The position numbers and the translations under genes were made by a program. The notes under the pieces are model-generated. The model was not told the origin of the DNA, did not search any database, and was given only the letters and a program-made list of their open reading frames with translations. A stretch of 64,000 nt of DNA from Xenorhabdus lircayensis (GTDB taxonomy: Bacteria > Pseudomonadota > Gammaproteobacteria > Enterobacterales > Enterobacteriaceae), in contig NZ_JACOII010000011.1 in the NCBI RefSeq assembly GCF_016306625.1, positions 1 through 64,000 on the forward strand. Direction: 5' to 3'. Below, piece by piece: positions 21,187-29,376 of this stretch (positions within the stretch are counted from its first letter, which is position 1; the number at the start of each line of letters is the position of its first letter).

Positions 21187-21290
21187 CTAGTTGATTCCCC
21201 CTGGCTTATGGATGGTTCATGAATCGCCACTGTTTTATCAGGCATTTTTATTAATTCAGCCTGATAATACAGAGGCGATTTTTTATTGGC

Positions 21291-21359
21291 ATACCCAATA
21301 GATTTCAAGTTGCAGCGCAGCCAACAAGGCAGCAACTCGAACGATGATGGATATAGGTG
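21291..21359 (+). repeat. Intergenic repeat, copy 2
   Basis: ATACCCAATAGATTTCAAGT, then TGCAGCGC, then a variable middle, then GCAACTCGAACGATGATGG. TTCAAGTTGC pairs imperfectly with GCAACTCGAA. It lies 27 bases beyond the 3-prime end of the hydroxyacyl-CoA dehydrogenase gene, in the same orientation as copies 1 and 3. Confidence 0.8.
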
Positions 21360-21385
21360 AAATGAGTTATTGGCTGGCAGAGAAC

Positions 21386-22237
21386 TTAATAAGTGTAAAA
21401 TCCCTTACCAGATTTGCGTCCTAAATGGCCCGCATCGACCATGGTTCGCATCAACGGGCAAACCCGATACTTTGAATCCTGAAACATCTGGTAAAGCACA
21501 TCAAGAGAATTAACGACCGTATCGATGCCAATCAAATCTGCCGTTTCCAGTGGCCCCATTTTATGACCGAAACATCCTTTAAATATCGCGTCCACGTCCG
21601 CCGGTTGAGCTACGCCGTCCTGCACGGTGAAAGCGGCCTCATTCATAAATAAATGGGAAATCCGGTTAGAAACAAAACCGGGGCCATCTTTCACCACGAC
21701 GGCATTTTTACCCAGTATTGCCAGAATCTCCAAACACCGTTCTTGAGTTTGTTCGGAAGTATTAAGCCCGATAATCACCTCAACAGTCGGTTTCAAATAA
21801 ACCGGATTCATAAAATGCACACCAATAACCTGAGACGGTGTGTTATGGAACGAGCCCAGTTTAGTGATGGGGATGCAGGAGGTATTCGCCGCCAGTACGG
21901 CATGGGGAGCAATAAACTCCGACATGCGCGCATATAACGCTTGTTTGAGCGCAATGTTTTCGGTGATATTTTCTACCACAAACTCACAATCGGATACAGC
22001 CTGTAAATCCTGTGACCAAACGATGTTATGCAGGATTACTTCAGGATTTTTTCCCTTGGCGAGCGGGCTGAACAACGGGGCATAGCCAGCGGTTTCCATG
22101 ATACGCTCCCTGCTCTGTTCACCAGAAAGCGCATCTTTTTCGATAACAACCACATCATGCCCCCGCAGAGCGCAGTCAAAGGCAAGGCTGGAGCCAATAT
22201 TGCCACCGCCAACCACAGCTATTTTAAGTTTTGACAT
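21386..22237 (-). CDS. 3-hydroxyacyl-CoA dehydrogenase family protein, probable aminomalonyl-ACP pathway dehydrogenase (ZmaG/ClbD-like)
   Basis: A 283-residue NAD-dependent dehydrogenase. The N-terminal Rossmann motif is VVGGGNIGSSLA (about 8-19), with VVIEKD ending the second strand. The family active-site elements follow: VENITEN, ANTSCIPITKL, GVHFMNPVYLKPTVEV with catalytic His, and NRISHLFMNEAA. The C-terminal domain has GPLETADLIGID. Beta-oxidation partners are absent; instead the cluster has a Ser-activating A domain, ACP and acyl-CoA dehydrogenase. The likely role is oxidation of the hydroxymethyl group of seryl-ACP on the way to aminomalonyl-ACP, as for ZmaG and ClbD. It is separated from the operon by 141 bases with a repeat and could have its own promoter. 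Confidence 0.85.
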   Translation of the reverse strand: MSKLKIAVVGGGNIGSSLAFDCALRGHDVVVIEKDALSGEQSRERIMETAGYAPLFSPLAKGKNPEVILHNIVWSQDLQAVSDCEFVVENITENIALKQALYARMSEFIAPHAVLAANTSCIPITKLGSFHNTPSQVIGVHFMNPVYLKPTVEVIIGLNTSEQTQERCLEILAILGKNAVVVKDGPGFVSNRISHLFMNEAAFTVQDGVAQPADVDAIFKGCFGHKMGPLETADLIGIDTVVNSLDVLYQMFQDSKYRVCPLMRTMVDAGHLGRKSGKGFYTY

Positions 22238-22270
22238 AGTGACTATTCTTATTGAATTTTAAAAGGTGTT

Positions 22271-22328
22271 TACACCCAATGGATTTCAAGTTGCAGCTTG
22301 ATTGGCTGCAATTTGAAAGATGAAGGAA
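22271..22328 (+). repeat. Intergenic repeat, copy 3
   Basis: TACACCCAATGGATTTCAAG, then TTGCAGC, with GCTGCAATTTGAAAGATGAAGG closing the imperfect hairpin. It lies upstream of the dehydrogenase gene, so copies 2 and 3 bracket that gene as direct repeats. Confidence 0.8.
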
Positions 22329-22378
22329 ATATTTCAGGTTAACTTATTCGAGTTAACTCATTGAATGGCAAGCATTGC

Positions 22379-23110
22379 TCAGTTATTCGAATCAGGAGAA
22401 ACCAGTTCCCACTTGCCAAACAGCGTCAAACCCGCCGCTTTTGCCAACGCCGAAGACGCGAGGTTATCGAGCTGGCATCGGTATTGAGGCTCATATCCCT
22501 GCCCATAAGCGTACTTACTGATCGTGCGTACCACTTTTCTGGCATGACCCTTGCTTCTAAAAGACACTAACGTCAATACACCGAGATCCGCAATTTGCGC
22601 ATTATCCCAAGGATACATGCTGGCGGCGCTGACCAGGCTATCCTGATCAAAAGAGCCGAATACGGCCCAGTGATCCAGTTCCACATAAGCGTCATCCAAA
22701 TCTTGTTCCGAAACGGAAGATTGGAACTCAGAGAAAATCGCCTCATCATCTTCCTCTGTCAACTGGCGCAGAACACCGTCCAGATTTTCTTTCAGCAATA
22801 CATCCTGTTCGGCTTCTGAGAAGTAAAAAATATAATCTGCGCCATGCAGAGTAATATCCGCCTCATTCAATTTCTGGCGAAAGATCGGCTCAGACATATG
22901 TTCTTGATGATAAAGGCCCGCTTTTTCGGCCAGCTCAGGCGTCAGAACTGCCATGACCCGACCATCAGTAGTTTCCAGCACCATAAGCCGGCTATCTTCT
23001 TCCAGATTAGCGTTGGTGGCGACAGTAAAAACATCATCACTATAGAGGACATCCCCATTCAACAATGGAGCTTGCCAAAAGTCAGTTATCGTTTTTGAAA
23101 ATAAAGACAT
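22379..23110 (-). CDS. GNAT-family N-acetyltransferase, candidate self-resistance enzyme
   Basis: A 243-residue protein. The C-terminal part (about 160-240) has the acetyl-CoA loop in LVSFRSKGHARKVVRTISKY and the following YRCQLDNLASSALAKAAGL, typical of the GNAT motif A/B segment. The N-terminal 150 residues are less typical and may be a degenerate partner domain. Position at the 3-prime end of an amine-rich NRPS-PKS cluster recalls ZmaR (zwittermicin) and PamZ (paenilamicin), GNATs that inactivate their own antibiotic by N-acetylation. That role here is inference; a tailoring acetyltransferase is the alternative. It starts 90 bases after the JmjC gene. Confidence 0.75.
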   Translation of the reverse strand: MSLFSKTITDFWQAPLLNGDVLYSDDVFTVATNANLEEDSRLMVLETTDGRVMAVLTPELAEKAGLYHQEHMSEPIFRQKLNEADITLHGADYIFYFSEAEQDVLLKENLDGVLRQLTEEDDEAIFSEFQSSVSEQDLDDAYVELDHWAVFGSFDQDSLVSAASMYPWDNAQIADLGVLTLVSFRSKGHARKVVRTISKYAYGQGYEPQYRCQLDNLASSALAKAAGLTLFGKWELVSPDSNN

Positions 23111-23200
23111 ACTTCTTACTCGCTTTGGTTGGGATCAGCAAGCGCACGCTGGCGCTCAATCAAATAACAGTCAGTTAAATAACTCTTATGCCATTACCCG

Positions 23201-24310
23201 TCAATACTTCGTTTTGCTCATGACCAAAATATCAAACTCCGGTACGGCAGCAATCGGAGCGTCGGCTATCCAGCCGTGACCACGTTGGCTTTTGAAATTA
23301 AAATAGTCCCGATATTCCGAATTGGTGAGAAAATTATAAGTCAAAGAAATACTGGGTGATAACGTGTGTACCTCATGGGACAACCCTTTAGGTATCAACA
23401 TAATCTCACCCGGCAGCAAATCGAACTGCCATATACGATCTTCATTGTGATGCTGGCTTTTCTGATTTTCACCGCCGTTGGCCTGATGCGTAGATTGATT
23501 CGTATATCGTGATAAATCAGCACGCCCTTCTGCGGCATTTCTGACCACATCTTCCAGTGAAGCGGAAAAAATCCAGCCTGCTTTTCTGCCTTCCACTTGA
23601 CACAACACCGCATTGGTTCGCATCCCGTCAACATGTAAACGGGTGCATGCTCCCGGAGCCGAGAAATACAGCCCCCAATCCTGACACATTCGCTTATTGG
23701 GATGGAGAGATCCTACCTGAACCCAGGGGATCTTATAGCCGCTTTCAGGCAGGAAATAAGGTCTGCGCCAATGATCCTGAATACGTTGAAACGCCAGAAA
23801 ACTAAACGAATGGGTTTTTACCCGATGACCCAATCCCCATGTGAACAGCAGATGTTTAAAAAACGAATCGTAGGTGTATCGCAGATAATCGAGATCAGCG
23901 CCCATCTCACCCAGTTCAACGGCAGGCAACGAAGCAATTTCCTGTAAATAAGCGCGTAGCTCAACAACCTTGTTCGGCTGGAATCCGGCATCCTGCAATT
24001 GCACGGACATATCACCGAATTCTTGAGCAAAGTAATCGAAACTCCAAATTTGCTTCCCTCGCCAATCCCTCAAGCCATCGGTCACAATAACGGGTTCTTT
24101 TTTCATCAAATAACGTTTGCTAAACTCAGCAATCGAAATATCAGACACTTTCTCCACATGACGGTATTCCGCCGATTCGAGGCGTGCCAACGCATCACTG
24201 CTTTCCGTTTCCCTCTGTGTCCCCTTGCCGCGCCGATAAATGCTCACCTCTTCATGTGCCCACATCGCAATATCACCGAGTGCATTCCAAGTATTACCGA
24301 AAAAACTCAT
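23201..24310 (-). CDS. JmjC/cupin-like Fe(II)/2-oxoglutarate oxygenase
   Basis: A 369-residue protein from the ATG at 24310 (MSFFGNTWNALGD). GGGAG lies 6 bases upstream, and the start is 10 bases after the PKS stop. A Cupin_8/JmjC-like domain starts near ISIAEFSKRYLMKKEPVIVT. The probable iron ligands are in TRLHVDGMRTNAVL (HxD) and the distal His in GLSHEVHTLSPSISLTYNF. It presumably hydroxylates an amino acid side chain, either free, carrier-bound or in the finished peptide. The substrate cannot be read; the Pro, basic X1 or uncoded X2/X3 residues are candidates. Residues about 300-320 include a Gln/Asn/His-rich insert that may be disordered. Confidence 0.75.
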   Translation of the reverse strand: MSFFGNTWNALGDIAMWAHEEVSIYRRGKGTQRETESSDALARLESAEYRHVEKVSDISIAEFSKRYLMKKEPVIVTDGLRDWRGKQIWSFDYFAQEFGDMSVQLQDAGFQPNKVVELRAYLQEIASLPAVELGEMGADLDYLRYTYDSFFKHLLFTWGLGHRVKTHSFSFLAFQRIQDHWRRPYFLPESGYKIPWVQVGSLHPNKRMCQDWGLYFSAPGACTRLHVDGMRTNAVLCQVEGRKAGWIFSASLEDVVRNAAEGRADLSRYTNQSTHQANGGENQKSQHHNEDRIWQFDLLPGEIMLIPKGLSHEVHTLSPSISLTYNFLTNSEYRDYFNFKSQRGHGWIADAPIAAVPEFDILVMSKTKY

Positions 24311-24320
24311 TTTCCACTCC

Positions 24321-27300
24321 CTAAAAATTGAATTCTGAATCCACATCCCGAACGTCCGCCTGAGCAGACGATGCCGGCGTGTATCCATAATTGAGACCAT
24401 TGAGCAACCCTTGTATCTCCTCGTCAGGATTGGCGAGCACTTCATCTATCAAAATGAAAAAGTAGTCAAACATCGCCATGACAGTGGCTTCACTGAACAT
24501 TCGTTGGCGAAACTGTATCGTGCAATCAAAAGATTCTCTGGTTTCGGACACATCCATCGCCAAATCGAACTTGACTGCCTCTAACGTCAGTTCAAGCCGG
24601 GAAAACTTGCCTTCTCCCTCAACCTCATCAGCCCCATTCAGACTCAAGGGCAGATAGCCGAAAACCACATCGAACAACGGGTGCTTACCTTGACGGTTTT
24701 GGACATCACGTTCAGCGCTGAGATCTTCCAGCAACGCACTCATCGGATAGGTTTGATAAGGCACACTTTCAGCCCACTGAGCATTAAGCTCCAGCAGATA
24801 ATCCGCCATAGGCACCTCTGTCTCTGGCTCAATTTTCAGGGCCAGCATGTTGACGAGATAACCGACCAACGCCAGTTCTTCCGACTGCATACGCCCTGTG
24901 ACCGGAACACCGAGCAAAAAGGACTCAGCACGGGCAATTTTCGCGATCAACACTCCAAACACCCCAAGGAAAAAGGTGAACGCTGACAGACCAAGCTCAT
25001 CACACAGCCGCCTGATTTCCGCACTGGTTTGCGGAGAAAGGCTTTTATCCAGCGTGATCCCCCGATGACTTTCGACATCGGTACGCCAGTCGTAATCCTC
25101 CACCACCGGCAACGACAACGGTGCTGGCAAAGGCAACAAATTGGCGAGCCAATAGGATTTATCTTTCCGTACCTTATCCTCACTTTCGGACTCCAGCCTG
25201 TAGCGCCGATAGGCGGCGAAGCTATACTCCGGCTCAGGCAGCGTCTGCCCTTGCAGCAAGCATTGAAAATCATCAGCAAGGATGCCCAAAGAAACGGCGT
25301 CACATACGATGTGATGAACAACGATCAGCACTTGGTGGTATGGAACAGCACCTGAACCTGTGATTATCATGGCGCGAATGGGCAGCTCGGTATGCAGATC
25401 GAAAGGCATATTGGCGAACTGTTCAAGACGGGCAAAATTCTCTTCCTGCGTTTCCCCCGCCTCGGACACCAACAATCTCGCTTTAGCCTCAAGCTGAGGC
25501 AACATCATCAAATCAGCGCCCTGTCTTTTAAACAGGCACTTCAGCACCGGATGTCTGTCCGCCACTTGCTCTATCGCCTCAGCGATGGAAATCGCGCTGA
25601 TCGAACTCAGGCATTGAAAAGCCATCGGCATGTTATAGCTGCCGTTGGCAAACGTGGTCTGATGTATGTACAGTAAATCCTGATCTGCACTGGCGACAAT
25701 CGGCTCGGACAAGTCAATGGACGGCAAAGCCAGCGGGGAAACGTTCTGATCGTTGAGAAACTGCCGTTCAATCTCACGGATGGTCGGTTGTGCGAAAAAG
25801 TCCTGAATGGAAACCCGCTGACCCATTTTTTTATACACCTTTTCCGCCATCACGATGGTCTTCAGACTGTCGCCACCCAGCTCCATGAATTTGTCATCAA
25901 TACCGATGCTGCCAACACCGAGAATGCTGCTCCATATCGCGGCAATTTCCTTCTGCATCTCATTAGCGGGCGGCTGATAAACAGAATGCAGCGTTTCAGG
26001 TCTGGGCTTCAATTTGATGCTACTGGCAGTTTGTGGCTTGCGATTACCCTTGGCGACGCGCCTTCCTCCCCAGGCATACAACCTGTCCATAAATTGACCC
26101 GCAGAGAAGATTTTCTGATTTTCACGGTCGTATTCACGCAAGCTGCTTTCGAACAGCGCAGGAAATTCAGAGCCGGAGAACGCAACTTCATTGGCTCCCC
26201 AAATCAGTGCATCAGCTTGATGTTCCTCATCCAAATGACGCGCCCCATCGAAATGAATCGTTTCCCAGTTCACCACAATCCAACGGGGGTTTCGTGACCG
26301 TCGGTTTTGTCTCTGCCCCCAACCGTCCAGAAACAGGTTAGCCGTAGCGTATGGTGCATGGGCAATCCCGCCCAAAAAGGCCGACATGGAAGAGGTCATA
26401 AAACAATATTCGACCGGAACGCTTTCGAATACCTTGGCAAGCACTTCTGCCACCTGAGCTTTCGGCTTGAGTTGTGCGCGGTAATGATCGGCATTGAGCT
26501 GATCCAACGGAGAAAAAGAGTCACCATCCGTCACACCTGCAGCATGAATCACTGCATGGATATTCCCCAAACGCTGACGGATAGATTCAAACAATGCCAA
26601 CGCATCCGTTTCAGTTTCCAGCGTGTACGGGAAAATCTCCACTGCGCCAGCCCCCGCTTCCTTCAATTCCGTCTGTAAACGTTGCATGGCCGGTGCGTCT
26701 GCTGACTGACGACTGATGAGTGCCAACCGTCCCTGAAAACGCTGTGCGATTACATTTGCCATCGCCTTAGCCATTCTGCCGCCGGCACCAGTAATAACAT
26801 AGGTTTTCCCCATGAAGTGAGACGCATCCACCACCTCATTTTCTTCTGCATCCGGGCAACGAAAATCCTCAACAAACAGCCCTTCATCGTTCAGTTTCAG
26901 AGGGCCATGCAATGGCGTTTGCAATAATTCGGTCAGTGCGGCAGATACCCAATCCGCTTTTTGGGTCTGTAAAAATAGAAACGCACAATCGATACCGGGG
27001 ATCTCTTGTGGCATCACTAAAGCCAATGCCTTAAGCGCTGATTCTGTTAAAACTGATTCGGCCAAATGTTCGCTATCGGCGGCCATAGCAGGCACGATCA
27101 AGTAAATATGCACGGAAGTAAACGCGGAGAAATCAGTCTCCGTGAGCGTTTTGCCCAGTTCAGATAAAATTTGCAGTGAATCTGGCGCAAACGAAAATCC
27201 ATCCGACGGAAACGCCAGTGATAACACCAGAGAGTGAGTCTTTTGCGAATCACTAGACAGCCCCGCAAGCGCATTTCGGACTTGCACCGGACAAAGCATA

Positions 27301-29354
27301 TTCAGGCTCACCACCTCAATCTGATTTTTGTCTACCCAATCAGTTGACTGCGATGCCAAAGATTGATCAAGCAGCAATACAGCGTGAGGCTTATTTTCCC
27401 CCACTGGCGCTTTCGGTAAGCGGACTGGCTTCCAAAATGGCAGCAACAGACCTGAAGCATTTTTAGATAAGTTTTTACCCTCAGGCGCAGCGATCACACT
27501 GGCAATTTGCGTCCAGGTTTTGTCCGTAATATGTCCTGCTCCATGTTCCTCACGCATGAAAGCATATCCGGGTACATCCATCAGCGGTTGCCCGTGGAAG
27601 GAAGTAAAAAGAAACTGCGCGGGTTCTTTCGTCTGACCTGATATCCAATGGGTGATAGCCGCAAGCGTTTCTGAGCGATTATCTGGCGGCACCGTATTCT
27701 TATCCAAGTTTTCCATAAACTGAGGAATCAGCGCCAATACATCCCCCTCTTCCTCAAGCTCCAGATAGACTTTAATTTGCTGCATCAGAGCAAACTTTGA
27801 ATCTGCCGTGAACATTGCCCGACACGGAAAACTCCGCCGTTTGCCCAGGGTATGGGATAACGCGCATAAATCCAGATGAGTTTGCAGCACCAGCCATTGA
27901 GAAACCGACTCCAATTGCAGTGCCAAAGAGGCCTTATTTTTAGCCGAGAATGGGAAAAAACAGACTTCGGATGCCATCTCACCACTTGCCGAATCTACGG
28001 TCTCGGAAGAAGAGCGATAAGAAGGCACATATTGTTGCAGCACCATATGCGCATTGGTTCCGCCGATGCCAAAACTACTCACGCCACCGGTTCTCAATTT
28101 GCCTGCTTTTGATGACCACAGTTCTGCGCGAGTGTTGATATAAAATGGAGATTGCTCAAGTTCCAACTGTGGATTAGGGCGCTGGAAATGCAGCGCAGGC
28201 GGGATCACCCCGTGTCTGAGCGCCAGCACCATCTTGATGAAGCCAGCAATACCGGCAGCCGAATCCAAATGCCCGATATTGGTTTTCACCGATCCCAATG
28301 CACATTGGTTTATCGCCTCAGCGATGTCGGCGGAAGATCTCTTTTCATTGAATACCTCACACAACGCCATAAACTCAATGCTGTCCCCCAACGAGGTCGC
28401 TGTTCCATGACACTCAATAAAATCCAAATCCGCTGCGTCAATCTCAGCCATCTGCAAAGCGGAACGAATCACGTCCGCCTGTCCCTTGACGCTGGGCGCC
28501 GTGTAGCCTACCTTGCGGGCGCCATCATTGTTGATGGCGGAGCCTTTGAGGATCGCCCAGATAGGATCGTTATCCGCAATGGCATCCCCCGCCCGCCGCA
28601 ATACCACAGCCCCCAAGCCACTACCGAATACGCTGCCAGTCGCTTCCGCATCAAATGCTCTGGTTTTGCCATCTTTTGAGAACAGCATCCCGTCCTGATA
28701 GGTATGCCCATTTTGTTGCGGCAGCAACAGGCTGACGCCCCCCGCAACCGCAAAATCACATTCACCGCTCAACAAACTCTGCACAGCCTGATGCACACTC
28801 ACCAGACTGGTTGAACAAGCCGTCTGGAGGGTAAAGCTGGGGCCTTCCAACCCCAGCTTCCAAGAAATCAGCGTACTCATGGCATCTTTATTGGCTAATT
28901 GAGAAGCGAGAAAACCCCCAACATTCTCAACCTGTTCAGACAACATCGCCTGCATCGTCCACTGTACCGTGCTGCGGGCGCCCAAAAACAACCCGATATT
29001 GCGCCCTCGTTTATCAGGATCAATACCGGCATTCTCCAACGCATGCCAGACACACTGCATCATCAAACGGATTTGCGGATCTAACAGTGCCGCCTCTGCC
29101 TGACTGTAACCAAAGAACTCCGCATCAAAATAATTCGCTCCCGCCAGCACACCGTTGACTGGCACAAAGTCTTTATTACGTATCTTACTGATATCATGCC
29201 CTGCCTGAAGCAATTCCTCCTCCGTAAAGCAGGAGATCCCATCCACCCCCATTAGCAGATTTCGCCAAAACTCACTGCTGTTTTCTGCCCCCGGAAACCG
29301 ACCTGATAAACCAACAACAGCGATATCCAAATCTTCTCTTATTTCTGCGCTCAT
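24321..29354 (-). CDS. AT-less PKS-NRPS hybrid, KS-KR-ACP-C (1677 aa)
   Basis: Domains in order: KS (residues about 8-440) with TACSTSL (Cys near 177), ECHGTAT and KTNIGH; no acyltransferase; KR (about 640-1050) with GAGGRMA and the Ser/Tyr/Asn set ending HAPYATAN; ACP (Ser near 1157, LGGDSLKT); and a terminal C domain with HHIVCDA near 1345. The usual KS-AT linker (FFPFSAKNKASL) and post-AT linker (DVPGYAFMREEHG) remain, but the GQGxQ and GHSxG motifs between them are gone, so the AT appears to have been lost. The stand-alone AT of the cluster should load it, most likely with aminomalonyl. With KR the unit becomes a 2-amino-3-hydroxyacyl group. The terminal C fits an NRPS partner that begins with an A domain, namely the 2207 aa protein. 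RBS AAGGGAAGGG. Confidence 0.9.
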   Translation of the reverse strand: MSAEIREDLDIAVVGLSGRFPGAENSSEFWRNLLMGVDGISCFTEEELLQAGHDISKIRNKDFVPVNGVLAGANYFDAEFFGYSQAEAALLDPQIRLMMQCVWHALENAGIDPDKRGRNIGLFLGARSTVQWTMQAMLSEQVENVGGFLASQLANKDAMSTLISWKLGLEGPSFTLQTACSTSLVSVHQAVQSLLSGECDFAVAGGVSLLLPQQNGHTYQDGMLFSKDGKTRAFDAEATGSVFGSGLGAVVLRRAGDAIADNDPIWAILKGSAINNDGARKVGYTAPSVKGQADVIRSALQMAEIDAADLDFIECHGTATSLGDSIEFMALCEVFNEKRSSADIAEAINQCALGSVKTNIGHLDSAAGIAGFIKMVLALRHGVIPPALHFQRPNPQLELEQSPFYINTRAELWSSKAGKLRTGGVSSFGIGGTNAHMVLQQYVPSYRSSSETVDSASGEMASEVCFFPFSAKNKASLALQLESVSQWLVLQTHLDLCALSHTLGKRRSFPCRAMFTADSKFALMQQIKVYLELEEEGDVLALIPQFMENLDKNTVPPDNRSETLAAITHWISGQTKEPAQFLFTSFHGQPLMDVPGYAFMREEHGAGHITDKTWTQIASVIAAPEGKNLSKNASGLLLPFWKPVRLPKAPVGENKPHAVLLLDQSLASQSTDWVDKNQIEVVSLNMLCPVQVRNALAGLSSDSQKTHSLVLSLAFPSDGFSFAPDSLQILSELGKTLTETDFSAFTSVHIYLIVPAMAADSEHLAESVLTESALKALALVMPQEIPGIDCAFLFLQTQKADWVSAALTELLQTPLHGPLKLNDEGLFVEDFRCPDAEENEVVDASHFMGKTYVITGAGGRMAKAMANVIAQRFQGRLALISRQSADAPAMQRLQTELKEAGAGAVEIFPYTLETETDALALFESIRQRLGNIHAVIHAAGVTDGDSFSPLDQLNADHYRAQLKPKAQVAEVLAKVFESVPVEYCFMTSSMSAFLGGIAHAPYATANLFLDGWGQRQNRRSRNPRWIVVNWETIHFDGARHLDEEHQADALIWGANEVAFSGSEFPALFESSLREYDRENQKIFSAGQFMDRLYAWGGRRVAKGNRKPQTASSIKLKPRPETLHSVYQPPANEMQKEIAAIWSSILGVGSIGIDDKFMELGGDSLKTIVMAEKVYKKMGQRVSIQDFFAQPTIREIERQFLNDQNVSPLALPSIDLSEPIVASADQDLLYIHQTTFANGSYNMPMAFQCLSSISAISIAEAIEQVADRHPVLKCLFKRQGADLMMLPQLEAKARLLVSEAGETQEENFARLEQFANMPFDLHTELPIRAMIITGSGAVPYHQVLIVVHHIVCDAVSLGILADDFQCLLQGQTLPEPEYSFAAYRRYRLESESEDKVRKDKSYWLANLLPLPAPLSLPVVEDYDWRTDVESHRGITLDKSLSPQTSAEIRRLCDELGLSAFTFFLGVFGVLIAKIARAESFLLGVPVTGRMQSEELALVGYLVNMLALKIEPETEVPMADYLLELNAQWAESVPYQTYPMSALLEDLSAERDVQNRQGKHPLFDVVFGYLPLSLNGADEVEGEGKFSRLELTLEAVKFDLAMDVSETRESFDCTIQFRQRMFSEATVMAMFDYFFILIDEVLANPDEEIQGLLNGLNYGYTPASSAQADVRDVDSEFNF

Positions 29355-29376
29355 GATCCCTTCCCTTACCTTGTTC

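Noticed and set aside
21386-22237. Fatty-acid beta-oxidation or butanoate dehydrogenase
   Set aside because: No thiolase or enoyl-CoA hydratase neighbours; it lies at the end of the extender-using cluster.
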